From: UBA288 sp964501565
GTDB lineage: Archaea; Halobacteriota; Methanomicrobia; Methanomicrobiales; Methanospirillaceae
Direction: 5' to 3'
Length of the DNA: 64,000 nt
Assembly (NCBI GenBank): GCA_964501565.1
Contig: CAZCUJ010000013.1
Coordinates: forward strand, 3,227-67,226
The translations under genes were made by a program, and so were the position numbers. This document shows positions 36,298-44,454 of this stretch, in pieces. Positions within the stretch are counted from its first letter, which is position 1. Each line of letters begins with the position of its first letter. Under the pieces are notes generated by a model. That model worked only from the letters and a program-made list of their open reading frames with translations. It did not search any database and was not told where the DNA came from.

Positions 36298-36451
36298 GGA
36301 CTGGGCAAATGTCCAGCCGGTGGTCGAAGGGGCCGTCGGAAACCCGGTAAGAGGCGAACACGTTGTATCGGTAACCGAGATCGTTAAGTGCCTCAGCCCG
36401 GATTTGATATCTGCCTGGATCAATTCCGTGCACTGAGATCACGGCCAACAT
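36281..36451 (-). CDS. Short ORF or gene fragment, 56 residues
   Basis: An ORF of 56 codons (MLAVISVHGIDPGRYQI at the start, ...FDHRLDICPVPTLAS at the end) with natural-looking composition. It lies between pirin and the TBP relic on the opposite strand and overlaps the pirin end by 17 nt. It may be the surviving tail of a larger gene; no family recognised and no promoter evident. Confidence 0.3.
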   Translation of the reverse strand: MLAVISVHGIDPGRYQIRAEALNDLGYRYNVFASYRVSDGPFDHRLDICPVPTLAS

Positions 36452-36667
36452 CGATCCAGATGCCTCCGCTCTCGACCTCGATAAGATCGATTAGGAGCCC
36501 GAATCCATCCCGGTGCTGGTCTACCGAACGCGACCGGAGGGACGGCGTTCGCCTTCAGATCGGGGGCCGTGGTTGTCACCGGCACGCGTTCGCTCGATGG
36601 GTCGCTGCCGGCCACTGACGAGCTCTGGCACCTCGTGGACACGGCCAGCGGCTGGATACGGACATGA
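36440..36667 (+). pseudogene. Degenerate TATA-binding protein relic
   Basis: Conceptual translation gives the second half of a TBP: SALDLDKID, then TAG (36492-36494) where the paralogues have Tyr, then EPESIPVLVYRTRPEG. After a frameshift near 36540 it continues TAFAFRSGAVVVTGTRSLDG and ends LVDTASGWIRT before TGA. The end matches the TBP at 37618 (LVDRAGAWMRT). The first TBP repeat is missing. It sits just before two intact tandem TBP genes, so it is a decayed third copy. Confidence 0.8.
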
Positions 36668-36904
36668 TCCGCGGAAATAATCTGCGCGGCACCATCCGCA
36701 CCATTACGGCTCCCCAACGCCCGCAGCCCATCCCACGACCACGCGAGATCTGCCGGACAGGTCGCCGCGGTCCGTATTCCGGTAGCGTCCCGACGCGACA
36801 CCCGAACTTGACCGGAATCGGAAAAAACATCCACGAGCGCGGAGCGATCGCTGCCGCGTCCCGGGACGGGAGCCACCGCAAGTTGCATCGATCAGATCCG
36901 TGCA

Positions 36905-37621
36905 ATGTATACTAGTGAACCCATGAGCGACGCGACTAGCCCGGTGCTGAGGATTCAGAACGTGGTTGCCACCGTGAGAGTTGCGACCGTGCTCAACCTC
37001 GACGAGCTTGCCAAGCGGATACCCGGCGCCGAATACGATAAAAAAAAGTTCCCGGGGCTCGTCCTCCGCCTCTCCTCGCTAAAAGTGGCCGCCCTGGTCT
37101 TTACCCCTGGAAAGATCGTGCTCACCGGCATGCCGCACCCGGACGTGCTTCCAGCCGCCTTCTCGTGTGTCCTTGAAGCCCTCCGGACAGCCGGCGCCGA
37201 GATCGAGCTGTTCGACCCGCCTCGAGTGGTAAATATCGTCTCGAGCGGCACGTTCGGCGATGGAGTCGCACTGCAACGGCTCGCCATCGCCATGAACCTG
37301 GAACGGATCGAGTACGAACCGGAGATATTTCCCGGGCTTGTCTACCGGGTTGCCGACCCCAAAGGCGTGGCCTTAGTGTTCGGGAGCGGTGCGTTCGTGA
37401 TCACGGGAGCGCGGACTGAAGACCAGGCCGCCCGACTCACGGCGGTGATCAAGCACGCCATCGATCAGGCCGGCGCGTGGATCCCGGCCTGGTGCGATCG
37501 GACCGGTCGTGCGCCTGAAAGTATCGCCGGTCTGCGCATTGATCATGATCGACGAGATCTCCCTGGAAAGGTAAACGTCATGCAACGAGCCGGTAATACT
37601 GTAGACGGGGGGAGCCCGTGA
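36905..37621 (+). CDS. TATA-box binding protein paralogue 1
   Basis: 238-residue archaeal TBP made of two direct repeats (about residues 10-100 and 101-195). Each repeat keeps the two intercalating phenylalanines: FPGLVLR with LVFTPGK, and FPGLVYR with LVFGSGA. Both repeats begin with IQNVVATVRV or VVNIVSSG type strands. After the normal end (IDQAGAWIP) there is an extra tail of about 42 residues, which reads into the start of the next TBP. A second in-frame ATG lies at 36923. The divergent sequence suggests a specialised TBP beside a canonical one elsewhere. Confidence 0.88.
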   Translation: MYTSEPMSDATSPVLRIQNVVATVRVATVLNLDELAKRIPGAEYDKKKFPGLVLRLSSLKVAALVFTPGKIVLTGMPHPDVLPAAFSCVLEALRTAGAEIELFDPPRVVNIVSSGTFGDGVALQRLAIAMNLERIEYEPEIFPGLVYRVADPKGVALVFGSGAFVITGARTEDQAARLTAVIKHAIDQAGAWIPAWCDRTGRAPESIAGLRIDHDRRDLPGKVNVMQRAGNTVDGGSP

Positions 37622-38214
37622 ACTCCCTGACCGCACCCATCGGGCAAATCGGCCCTGCGCCGCACCTGTCCCTGACCGTCACAAACATAGTGGCCGCCGT
37701 CAGGGTTGCCGATGTGCTGGACCTCGACGACCTGGCCCGCGTAATCCCGGGCGCCGATTACGACAAGAAGCGGTTTTCCGGGCTCGTCTATCGTAGGAGA
37801 TCGCCGAGGTTCGCGGCCCTCGTCTTCACCTCGGGGAGAGTGAACCTGGTCGGCGTAAAGCATCCCGACGCGGTCGCGCCCGCGCTCGCAGCTCTCCTCG
37901 AGGCTCTCCGGACGGCCGGCGTCGAGCTCGCCCCCGACCCCCAGCCCCGGATCGTCAACCTCGTGGCGTCGGGTAACCTCGGTACCGGCGTATCGCTTCT
38001 CAAGCTCGCCGTCGCCCTCGACCTCGAGAACATCGAGTACGAGCCCGAGGTCTTCCCCGGGCTTATCTACCGGTCCGAGACCGGGGGCGTGGCGCTCATC
38101 TTCACGTCGGGGGCCTTGATCGTCGCCGGCGCCCTGTCGATCGACCAGGCGAAGGCGGTCTCGGACGAGGTCCGGCATCTCGTCGACAGGGCCGGAGCAT
38201 GGATGCGGACCTGA
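37618..38214 (+). CDS. TATA-box binding protein paralogue 2
   Basis: 198-residue TBP with two repeats (LTVTNIVAAVRVADVLDLDDLA and PRIVNLVASGNLGTGVSL) and the DNA-kinking phenylalanines in FSGLVYR, LVFTSGR, FPGLIYR and LIFTSGA. GTG start overlapping the stop of paralogue 1 (GTGA), preceded by GGGGGGAG, so the two TBPs are translationally coupled. They are related but far from identical, which points to separate promoter preferences or heterodimer-like use (inference). Confidence 0.9.
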   Translation: MNSLTAPIGQIGPAPHLSLTVTNIVAAVRVADVLDLDDLARVIPGADYDKKRFSGLVYRRRSPRFAALVFTSGRVNLVGVKHPDAVAPALAALLEALRTAGVELAPDPQPRIVNLVASGNLGTGVSLLKLAVALDLENIEYEPEVFPGLIYRSETGGVALIFTSGALIVAGALSIDQAKAVSDEVRHLVDRAGAWMRT

Positions 38215-38553
38215 TCGCCGTGGTTGACTGATCCGACCACTGCGGCAGCCCTTTGGCCGGGACTGACTGCGAGAGGCGCGAGCCGGCACCGACCGTCGCA
38301 GGTAAACGCCGCTCGAATGGCCGGTTTCACGGCCGGGTTCCGCCGGACAGGACCGGCGTCACGGTCGAATTCTACCCGCCGCGGCTGGGAATGGGTTGAA
38401 CCGGCGAGGGCTCGACCTAATCTCCACCCTTCCAACCCCACGAGACCCTTTTTTCCCTGCCCGCCCGAATCGGGCCTCGGCCCGGGCCGCAGGGCAACCA
38501 TTTTCGTCTGTCGCTGAGAAGGGGATAACGATAGTCTCCGCCGGGACAGCATC
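38215..38553. other. Gene-free interval before the histidine kinase
   Basis: No credible gene. A GC-rich self-complementary segment around 38452-38500 (CCCTGC ... GCAGGG enclosing GCCCGAATCGGGC) could form a large hairpin. The last 60 nt presumably hold the kinase promoter, but no strong TATA box is visible. Confidence 0.45.
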
Positions 38554-40845
38554 ATGCCCACCCCTCCGCTCACCCTCGCCGCCATCCGGCAGCCCGGCTT
38601 CCTCTACGATGCCGACGGCCGAATCGCGGAGGCGAACCAGCAGGCCGAAGCCCTCGCCGGCCGACCGCTCGCCGGCTGCTCCCTCGCGGATGCGATCGAC
38701 ATCTTCGACCCCCGCCACCCCGACGGCACGTCGCTTGCGCCGTCTGACCTCCCAGCCTGCCGGGCGCTCGCGGGCGGGGTGGCGATCGACGTCCCGTTCA
38801 CGGTGACAGCGTCGGACGGCCTCACGCTGCACGTCCTCGCCACGGCCTCCCCGCTACGTGAGGGAGACAGGATCGTCGGCGCGCTCTCGATCTGGCAGGA
38901 CGTCTCCAGCCTTGAGGCGGCCCGCGCCGGGGCCGAGAAAGCGGCTGCAGAGCTCGGGGCGCGGGAGGAGAAGCTCCGGCAGACAACCGCGGCGCTCGCC
39001 GTGGAAAAGAACGAACTCGAAAGGCAGCGCGGGCTCCTTGACGCGATCCTCGGCATACTGCCGTACCGCGTCACTCTCTGGGACCGGGACCAGCGGCTCG
39101 TCTGGGCGAACGATGGGGTCACGGCAGAACGCGGGTGGCCCCGGGAGTCGGTCCTCGGCCGGTCCTGGCACGATCTCGGGTTCGACATGGCAGTGGCCGA
39201 ACATCTCTCCGGGGACGTCCTGCGGTCGATAGCGGCCGGCAGGACGTACTCGAATGAGTTCGAGGTCGCCACGCCGGGGGGGGCTGTGTGGCGGGCCATC
39301 ACACTCCTGCCGATCTTCGGGGACTCGGTCCTGGCGATCACCGGGGACGTCACCGAGCGGCACCGGGCCGGGGACGCCCTCCGGGAGAGCGAGGAGCGGC
39401 TCCGGCTGGCGCAGGAGAACGCCGAGATCGGAATCTGGGACCGGGACGTGACGACGGGCCGGGTGACCATCTCGCCCGAGTTCCTCCGGCGCGCGGGGCT
39501 GGAGGGAATCGTGATCGCGAGCTACGAGGACTGGGCGCGGCTGATCCACCCCGACGACCGTGAGCGGGTCGAGGCCGAGCGACAGAGGGCATTCGCCGCC
39601 GGCGAGCCGCTGGACCTCGAGTTCCGGGTCGTCATCCCTTCGGGCGAGACGCAGTGGATCCAGTTCAAAGGGCGGGAGGTCATGGACAGGCAGGGTGCCC
39701 CCTCCCGGGAGATCGGGGTGTTCATCAACGTGACAGCCCGCAAGGAGGTCGAGGAGGCCCTTTGCAGGAGCGAGGAGCGGCTGCGCCTTGCGCAGGAGAG
39801 CGCGAACATCGCGGTCTGGGACTGGGACGTCCGGACAGGGCTCTATACCTCCACGCCCGAGTTCTTCCGGCTTTACGGGTGCGAGGAGGGCCCGACTCTC
39901 CCTTACGCCCAGTGGCGGGACCTCGTGCACCCGGACGATATCACGTGGGTCGAGGCAGAGAGCCAGGCGGCGCTCGCCCGCGGCGAACCGTTCGACCTCG
40001 AGCACCGGATCGTCCGTCCCTCGGGGGAGATCCGCTGGCTTCAGACGATCGCGCGGGGGATCACAGACGAGCAGGGAGAGGTCGTCCGCGTGCTCGGCGT
40101 CAACATGGATATCACGGCCCGGAAGACGGCCGAACTTGCGCTGGCACGCTCGGCCGAGGAGATGGAGCGGTCGAACGAGGAGCTGCAGCGGTTCGCGTAC
40201 GTCGCCTCCCACGACCTGCAGGAACCGCTCCGGTCGATCGTCAGCTTCTCCCAGCTCCTTGAGCGGCGGTATAAAGGGAAGCTCGACACGGATGCAGACG
40301 AGTTCATCACGTTTATCGTCGAAGGCGGCGCCAGGATGCAGCAGCTGATCATGGACCTGCTCCAGCTCTCGCGGGTCGAGACCAAAGCGAAACCGCTCGT
40401 GCCGACGGATGCGGGGGAGGTCGTGGCCGACGCGCTCCGGCTGCTGGAGACGCCGATACGCGAGGCTGGCGCGACGATCACGGTCGGTGATATGCCCGTG
40501 GTGATGGCCGACGCGGCCCAGCTCGCCCAGGTCTTCACGAACCTGGTCTCGAATGCGCTCAAGTACCGCCGGCCCGACGTGCCGCCCGAGGTCCGAATCT
40601 CGGCCGAACGGGCGGGCAAGTTCTGGCGCTTCTCCGTGGCCGACAACGGGATCGGGATCGAGGCCGAGTACTTCGACCGGATCTTCGTGATCTTCCAGCG
40701 GCTCCATACCCGCGAGGAGTACGCGGGAACGGGGATCGGCCTCGCCGTGGTCCGGAAGATCGTGGAACGGCACGGTGGCAGGGTAGGGGTTGAATCGACG
40801 CTAGGGCAGGGCTCGACCTTCTTCTTTACCCTGCCGGCGGGGTGA
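38554..40845 (+). CDS. PAS-domain sensor histidine kinase
   Basis: 763-residue soluble kinase. A divergent PAS (1-115) and a coiled coil (about 120-170) are followed by three PAS/PAC units (about 150-270, 280-405 and 410-530; the last two start with near-identical RLRLAQE segments). Next come the HisKA helix FAYVASHDLQEPLRSI with the phosphorylatable histidine near residue 553, and HATPase_c with NALKYR, DNGIGIE and GTGIGLAVV. No membrane segment and no adjacent response regulator. The TBP paralogues upstream are the only transcription proteins nearby. Confidence 0.93.
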   Translation: MPTPPLTLAAIRQPGFLYDADGRIAEANQQAEALAGRPLAGCSLADAIDIFDPRHPDGTSLAPSDLPACRALAGGVAIDVPFTVTASDGLTLHVLATASPLREGDRIVGALSIWQDVSSLEAARAGAEKAAAELGAREEKLRQTTAALAVEKNELERQRGLLDAILGILPYRVTLWDRDQRLVWANDGVTAERGWPRESVLGRSWHDLGFDMAVAEHLSGDVLRSIAAGRTYSNEFEVATPGGAVWRAITLLPIFGDSVLAITGDVTERHRAGDALRESEERLRLAQENAEIGIWDRDVTTGRVTISPEFLRRAGLEGIVIASYEDWARLIHPDDRERVEAERQRAFAAGEPLDLEFRVVIPSGETQWIQFKGREVMDRQGAPSREIGVFINVTARKEVEEALCRSEERLRLAQESANIAVWDWDVRTGLYTSTPEFFRLYGCEEGPTLPYAQWRDLVHPDDITWVEAESQAALARGEPFDLEHRIVRPSGEIRWLQTIARGITDEQGEVVRVLGVNMDITARKTAELALARSAEEMERSNEELQRFAYVASHDLQEPLRSIVSFSQLLERRYKGKLDTDADEFITFIVEGGARMQQLIMDLLQLSRVETKAKPLVPTDAGEVVADALRLLETPIREAGATITVGDMPVVMADAAQLAQVFTNLVSNALKYRRPDVPPEVRISAERAGKFWRFSVADNGIGIEAEYFDRIFVIFQRLHTREEYAGTGIGLAVVRKIVERHGGRVGVESTLGQGSTFFFTLPAG

Positions 40846-41106
40846 GGGAATCTAACCATCGCCATCCCTATCCCCTCCAACGACTTTATTATTAATATTA
40901 TATATTTTTATAAAATCAAACATTGTTGCTAAAAACCCCCTGCGACGAGTATCGCGGGACGACCGTCCTGTCCCGTTTCTGATTGTATCATCAGATCTTA
41001 AGTCCCGGATGTACCATCTCAAAATTACTCCACAAAACAATTTCTTTGAGAAATTCCAGACCTACTGCTCAATATCATTATCTCCCCCCGTTCCGATGGA
41101 ACCGCG
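40846..41106. other. AT-rich intergenic segment
   Basis: Contains a very AT-rich run at about 40884-40918, sharply different from the GC-rich surroundings. It could serve as terminator for the kinase gene and as promoter region. No gene seen. Confidence 0.5.
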
Positions 41107-41667
41107 ATGAAACCGGAGTCCGAGACCGTCCTGGCGAGTCTATTCGGTCGGTCTCCAGAGCTAGCCGGCGAGATCGAACAGGATGCAGCAGCGAAGTAAG
41201 GGGGGTGTCCCGTATCGATTCACGACCCTCAAAGAGCGGCCCGACCTCTTCGTGCTCTCAGCCCTCGCCGACTATCTCGCCCTCCGCCCGAGAGCCTAAA
41301 CCCGAAGATCGCCGAACCGATCGCCATGACCGCTGCCGCCGCGGCAAACGCCCCCGACTGCCCCAGGCTCCACATGCGGGCCTCACAGAAGGAGGGCGCC
41401 TCCCGGCAGGCGATCAGGGACTGCCTGATCATCGCGTCCGTGATCCGGCGGGCAAGCGTCCAGTCGCGGTCGTTCAGGATCCTTGACGAGCTCCAGGACG
41501 AGGGGAGCACAGGGGAGTTGTTGTCCGTCCCCCCCGCCGACTCCTTCCTGGACCCCGTGAGCTATGAAGCTCGACGGACGGGTGCCCGGATCGCAATCTC
41601 TCTATCCCCAGGACCGTGGCCATCGCTCGGAACCGTCCGGTGCGCGAACACCAGGACGTTTAACTGA
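41107..41667 (+). pseudogene. Broken carboxymuconolactone decarboxylase-like gene
   Basis: Pieces of one protein lie in successive frames. MKPESETVLASLFGRSPELA ends at TAA (41197). Another frame reads RFTTLKERPDLFVLSALADY to about 41297. The frame LNPKIAEPIAMTAAAAANAP DCPRLHMRASQKEGASRQAIRD follows, from about 41297. This is the order of AhpD/CMD-like proteins, with the CxxC reduced to one cysteine (DCPRLH). At least two frame breaks make it a pseudogene. An intact CMD-like gene is present at 46963. Confidence 0.7.
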
Positions 41668-41737
41668 ATTTTTCAGAGAAATCTGCATTATTAGAAAATT
41701 TTTCATCCCGCCCCGCATTGAGTACCGGTCATAGGAC

Positions 41738-42022
41738 ATGGACGCTACCGACGAACCCTGCTGTTCCGACCCCGTGCCGACCGGCCGCTGCTCGCTCGCG
41801 GCGATCGTGACCGTCGACGAACCCGGCCAGATGGTGCTCCCGAAGGACCTGCGAGCACGGGCCGGGATCCGCCCCGGATGCAAGCTGGCGGTGATCGGCT
41901 CGGAGCGGGACGGCAAGACCTGCTGCCTGACGCTGATCCGGGCTGACCGGCTGAACGACCCCGTGAAGAACGAGGTGGGACCGATGGTGAAGGATGCCCT
42001 ATCCGATGAGGTGTCGACATGA
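41738..42022 (+). CDS. HgcAB-associated AbrB/MazE-type protein
   Basis: 94-residue protein with an N-terminal Cys pair (PCCSD) and an AbrB swapped-hairpin domain (AAIVTVDEPGQMVLPKDLRARAGIRPGCKLAVI), then a second Cys pair (KTCCLTLI). This combination matches the family called HgcAB-associated, often found beside arsM as well. No hgcA or hgcB is in the window. ATGA overlap with arsM implies co-translation. The AbrB fold suggests DNA binding with metal or metalloid sensing by the cysteines (inference). The 70 nt upstream are AT-rich with a CTGA-N5-TCAG palindrome. Confidence 0.75.
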   Translation: MDATDEPCCSDPVPTGRCSLAAIVTVDEPGQMVLPKDLRARAGIRPGCKLAVIGSERDGKTCCLTLIRADRLNDPVKNEVGPMVKDALSDEVST

Positions 42023-42861
42023 CCGACGATGAGCTGAAACAGATGGTGAGAAAGAACTACGGAAAGATCGCCCGGAGCGGGAGCTCCTGCTGCGGCCCGT
42101 CCAGGTGCGGGTGCAGCCCGTCCTGCGAGATGGCCCTGGTCCACGACGAGATCAGCAGGTAGGTCGGCTACGGGGACGAGGGTCTGCAGGCCGTCCCGGC
42201 CGGCGCCAACCTCGGCCTGGGGTGCGGCAACCCGATCGCACTCGCCTCCCTGAAGCCCGGCGAGACCGTGCTCGACCTTGGATCCGGGCCGGGGTTCGAC
42301 TGCTTCCTCGCGGCCGGCCGCGTCGGCCCCGAGGGGACGGTGATCGGCGTTGACATGACGGCCGAGATGCTCGCGCGGGCCCGCGAGAACGTAAAGGCCG
42401 GGGGATACGACAACGTCGAGTTCCGGCTCGGCGAGATCGAGCACCTGCCGGTGGCCGACGCCTCGGTCGACGCCATCATCTCGAACTGCGTCATCGACCT
42501 GGCGACGGACAAGGGGCAGGTCTTCCGGGAGGCCTTCCGCGTGCTGCGGCCCGGCGGGCGGCTGATGATCTCCGACACGGTCATGCTCAAACCTCTCCCC
42601 GAACCGGCCCAGCGATCGGTGGGAGCATTCGTCGGGTGCCTGGCCGGCGCGATCGACAAGCAGACCTACATCGAACAGGTGACGGCCGCCGGCTTTGGGG
42701 ACGTGGAGATCCTTGAGGAAGCCCCCGTATCGCTCGGCTGCATGCTATACGACCCGGCCGCCGCGGCGATCATGGAGCAGATGGACATGCCGCCCGAGAT
42801 GGTGGAGCGACTCGGCGAGTTCATCCCGAGCGTCGAGCTCACCGGAACGAAACCGGCCTGA
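42019..42861 (+). CDS. arsM: Arsenite S-adenosylmethionine methyltransferase ArsM, in-frame TAG
   Basis: 280-codon frame for a class I methyltransferase that methylates As(III), interrupted by TAG at codon 48 (42160-42162). Before it: a Cys-rich N-terminus (SSCCGPSRCGCSPSC). After it: VGYGDEGLQAVPAGANLGLG, motif I VLDLGSGPGFDCFLAAGRVG, and the conserved arsenic-binding cysteines in SNCVIDLA and VGCLAGAI. The TAG falls at a variable position just before the conserved GY. There is no start codon between the TAG and the GTG at 42265, so a truncated product would lack about 80 residues. Read-through, recoding or a recent mutation are all possible. Coupled to the AbrB-like gene. Confidence 0.85.
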
Positions 42862-42985
42862 CCCGGTTCCCGCATCCCATTCTTTTTTTCGGACACGGCG
42901 TCCGGTCGTGCAGACACCGAAGATTTTAACATTACTTGAACCCCAAGGACTGATAAGACAACTTCTGCGATAGGAGCGGTTACAG

Positions 42986-43153
42986 ATGCAGTGCAGTCTC
43001 TGCGGAGCCCCCGGAACCACTTTCACGAAGGCAGTGCACTCCCGCGACGGCGTTGTGTACCTCTTTGAGAAGTACCGGACGCAGGACACCTCCGATCTCC
43101 GCCCCGAGGATCGAAGCTGCGCCTGCGACCCCGACCCTTACCGCCGATATTGA
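42986..43153 (+). CDS. Small Cys-rich (zinc-ribbon-like) protein, 55 residues
   Basis: Begins MQCSLCGAPGTTFTKAVHS and ends SCACDPDPYRRY, giving a CxxC plus CxC pair that could bind Zn or As(III). A GGAGCGGT ribosome binding site precedes it, and a TATA-like TTTTAAC lies near 42925. Its stop is one base before the GTG of the arsF-like gene, so it probably leads that operon. It is too short for most gene finders. Confidence 0.5.
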   Translation: MQCSLCGAPGTTFTKAVHSRDGVVYLFEKYRTQDTSDLRPEDRSCACDPDPYRRY

Positions 43154-43154
43154 G

Positions 43155-43682
43155 GTGATCCGTATCCAACCCCGATTCCCCACCCACCGCATCGGCACGG
43201 CGGCCGCTGTGGCTCTGATCATGCTCGGAACCGTCCTAATGGCCGGCTGCACGAGCCAGAGCGAACCGATCGTGTCGGTGAATACGCCGGCGCCGCCCTC
43301 CTCCGCGTACACCCTGCCTGACGGGGTCACGGTCACGAAGCTCGAGGTCTTCCACTTCCACCCCACGCGCGGGTGCGCGACCTGCACCGCCATCGGCAAA
43401 TACGCGAACGCAACGATCTCGACGTACTTCGCGGACGAACTCGCCTCCGGGAAGATCGTCTTCCGGCATATCAACATCGATCTCGAGGAGAACAGGGCGC
43501 TCGTCGAGCTTTACAAGGTCACGGGGTCGTCCCTGATGTTCGGGGTCTACACCTCCGCCGGCACATTCTCTTCAGAGGAGAACATCAAGGTCTGGTACCG
43601 GACGGACAACCAGCAGCGATTCATGGACTACCTGAAGAGTGTGATCGAGAAGCGGCTGGCCGGCGACCTCTCGCCTGTATGA
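43155..43682 (+). CDS. ArsF-like lipoprotein with thioredoxin-type fold
   Basis: 175-residue exported protein: signal peptide with lipobox LMAGC, then a thioredoxin-like domain with RGCATCTAIGKYA (CxxC) and INIDLEENRALVELYKVTGSS. It matches the family annotated as nitrophenyl compound nitroreductase subunit ArsF, described with ArsE and ArsG in resistance to trivalent aromatic arsenicals. GTG start right after the stop of the small Cys-rich gene. It overlaps arsG (ATGA). A periplasm-side redox role with the permease is inferred. Confidence 0.75.
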   Translation: MIRIQPRFPTHRIGTAAAVALIMLGTVLMAGCTSQSEPIVSVNTPAPPSSAYTLPDGVTVTKLEVFHFHPTRGCATCTAIGKYANATISTYFADELASGKIVFRHINIDLEENRALVELYKVTGSSLMFGVYTSAGTFSSEENIKVWYRTDNQQRFMDYLKSVIEKRLAGDLSPV

Positions 43683-44404
43683 GCCTGCTCGAGGTGATGG
43701 AAGGGCTCGGGACGAGCAACGTCCCGGCCGTGGCCGCGTTCTTTATCGGCCTGATGATGGCCATCTCGCCCTGCCCGCTCGCGACGAACCTGACGGCGGT
43801 CGCGTACATCACTCAGCGGTCGGAGGGGGGACGGAACACCCTCCTCGTCGGATCCATCTACACGCTCGGCAGGATGGTGGCCTACGTCGGCATTGCCGCG
43901 CTGATCGTCCTCGCCGGCCTGAACATCCAGGCAATCTCGCTCTTCCTCCAGGTCTACGGCGAGCGCCTCCTCGGACCGCTCCTGATCGTCATCGGCGTGG
44001 TGATGCTCGACGTGGTCCGGCTCCCCGTCTCGCTCGGCTCCGCGCGATATCAGGCCGCGAAGGAGATGATCACCGAGCGGCTTGCAGGGCGACGGTACCT
44101 CGGCCCTTTCCTGCTCGGTCTCCTCTTCGCCCTGAGCTTCTGCCCGTTCTCGGCCGTCCTCTACTTCGGCATGCTCATCCCGCTCGCGCTCCGCGAGCAG
44201 AGCCCCGTGGTCGTGCCGTCTGTCTTCGCGATCGCCACGGGCCTGCCCGTCGTCGTCCTCTCGGCCCTGCTCGTCCAGGGTGTATCGACCGCCGGCCGGG
44301 CCGTCCAGCGGGTGCAGGTGATAGAACGGTGGCTCCGATGGACGACCGGTGCCCTCTTCATCGTCGCCGGCGTCTACCTGATGACCGTCACCTGGTTCGC
44401 CTGA
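43679..44404 (+). CDS. ArsG-like permease (CcdA-type)
   Basis: 241-residue membrane protein with six or seven helices and the two Cys-Pro motifs SPCPLATNLTAVAYI and SFCPFSAVLYFGMLIPLA, symmetric as in CcdA/DsbD-type transporters. Family annotation is the ArsG aromatic arsenical efflux permease. Its ArsF partner is directly upstream (ATGA). It could move electrons to ArsF or export arsenicals; sequence alone cannot decide. Confidence 0.75.
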   Translation: MSLLEVMEGLGTSNVPAVAAFFIGLMMAISPCPLATNLTAVAYITQRSEGGRNTLLVGSIYTLGRMVAYVGIAALIVLAGLNIQAISLFLQVYGERLLGPLLIVIGVVMLDVVRLPVSLGSARYQAAKEMITERLAGRRYLGPFLLGLLFALSFCPFSAVLYFGMLIPLALREQSPVVVPSVFAIATGLPVVVLSALLVQGVSTAGRAVQRVQVIERWLRWTTGALFIVAGVYLMTVTWFA

Positions 44405-44454
44405 GACCCATAACTTCATGTTTTCTTGTAATCTTCTATCTCTGGAGAGCGTGC

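Noticed and set aside
36439..36888. 149-codon minus-strand ORF opposite the TBP relic
   Set aside because: Its translation resembles the antisense frame of the intact TBP at 37618, so it is a shadow of the relic.
33009..42861. Direct claim that TAG encodes pyrrolysine here
   Set aside because: TAG also terminates at least five ordinary genes in the window and no pyl gene is present, so it stays a hypothesis.
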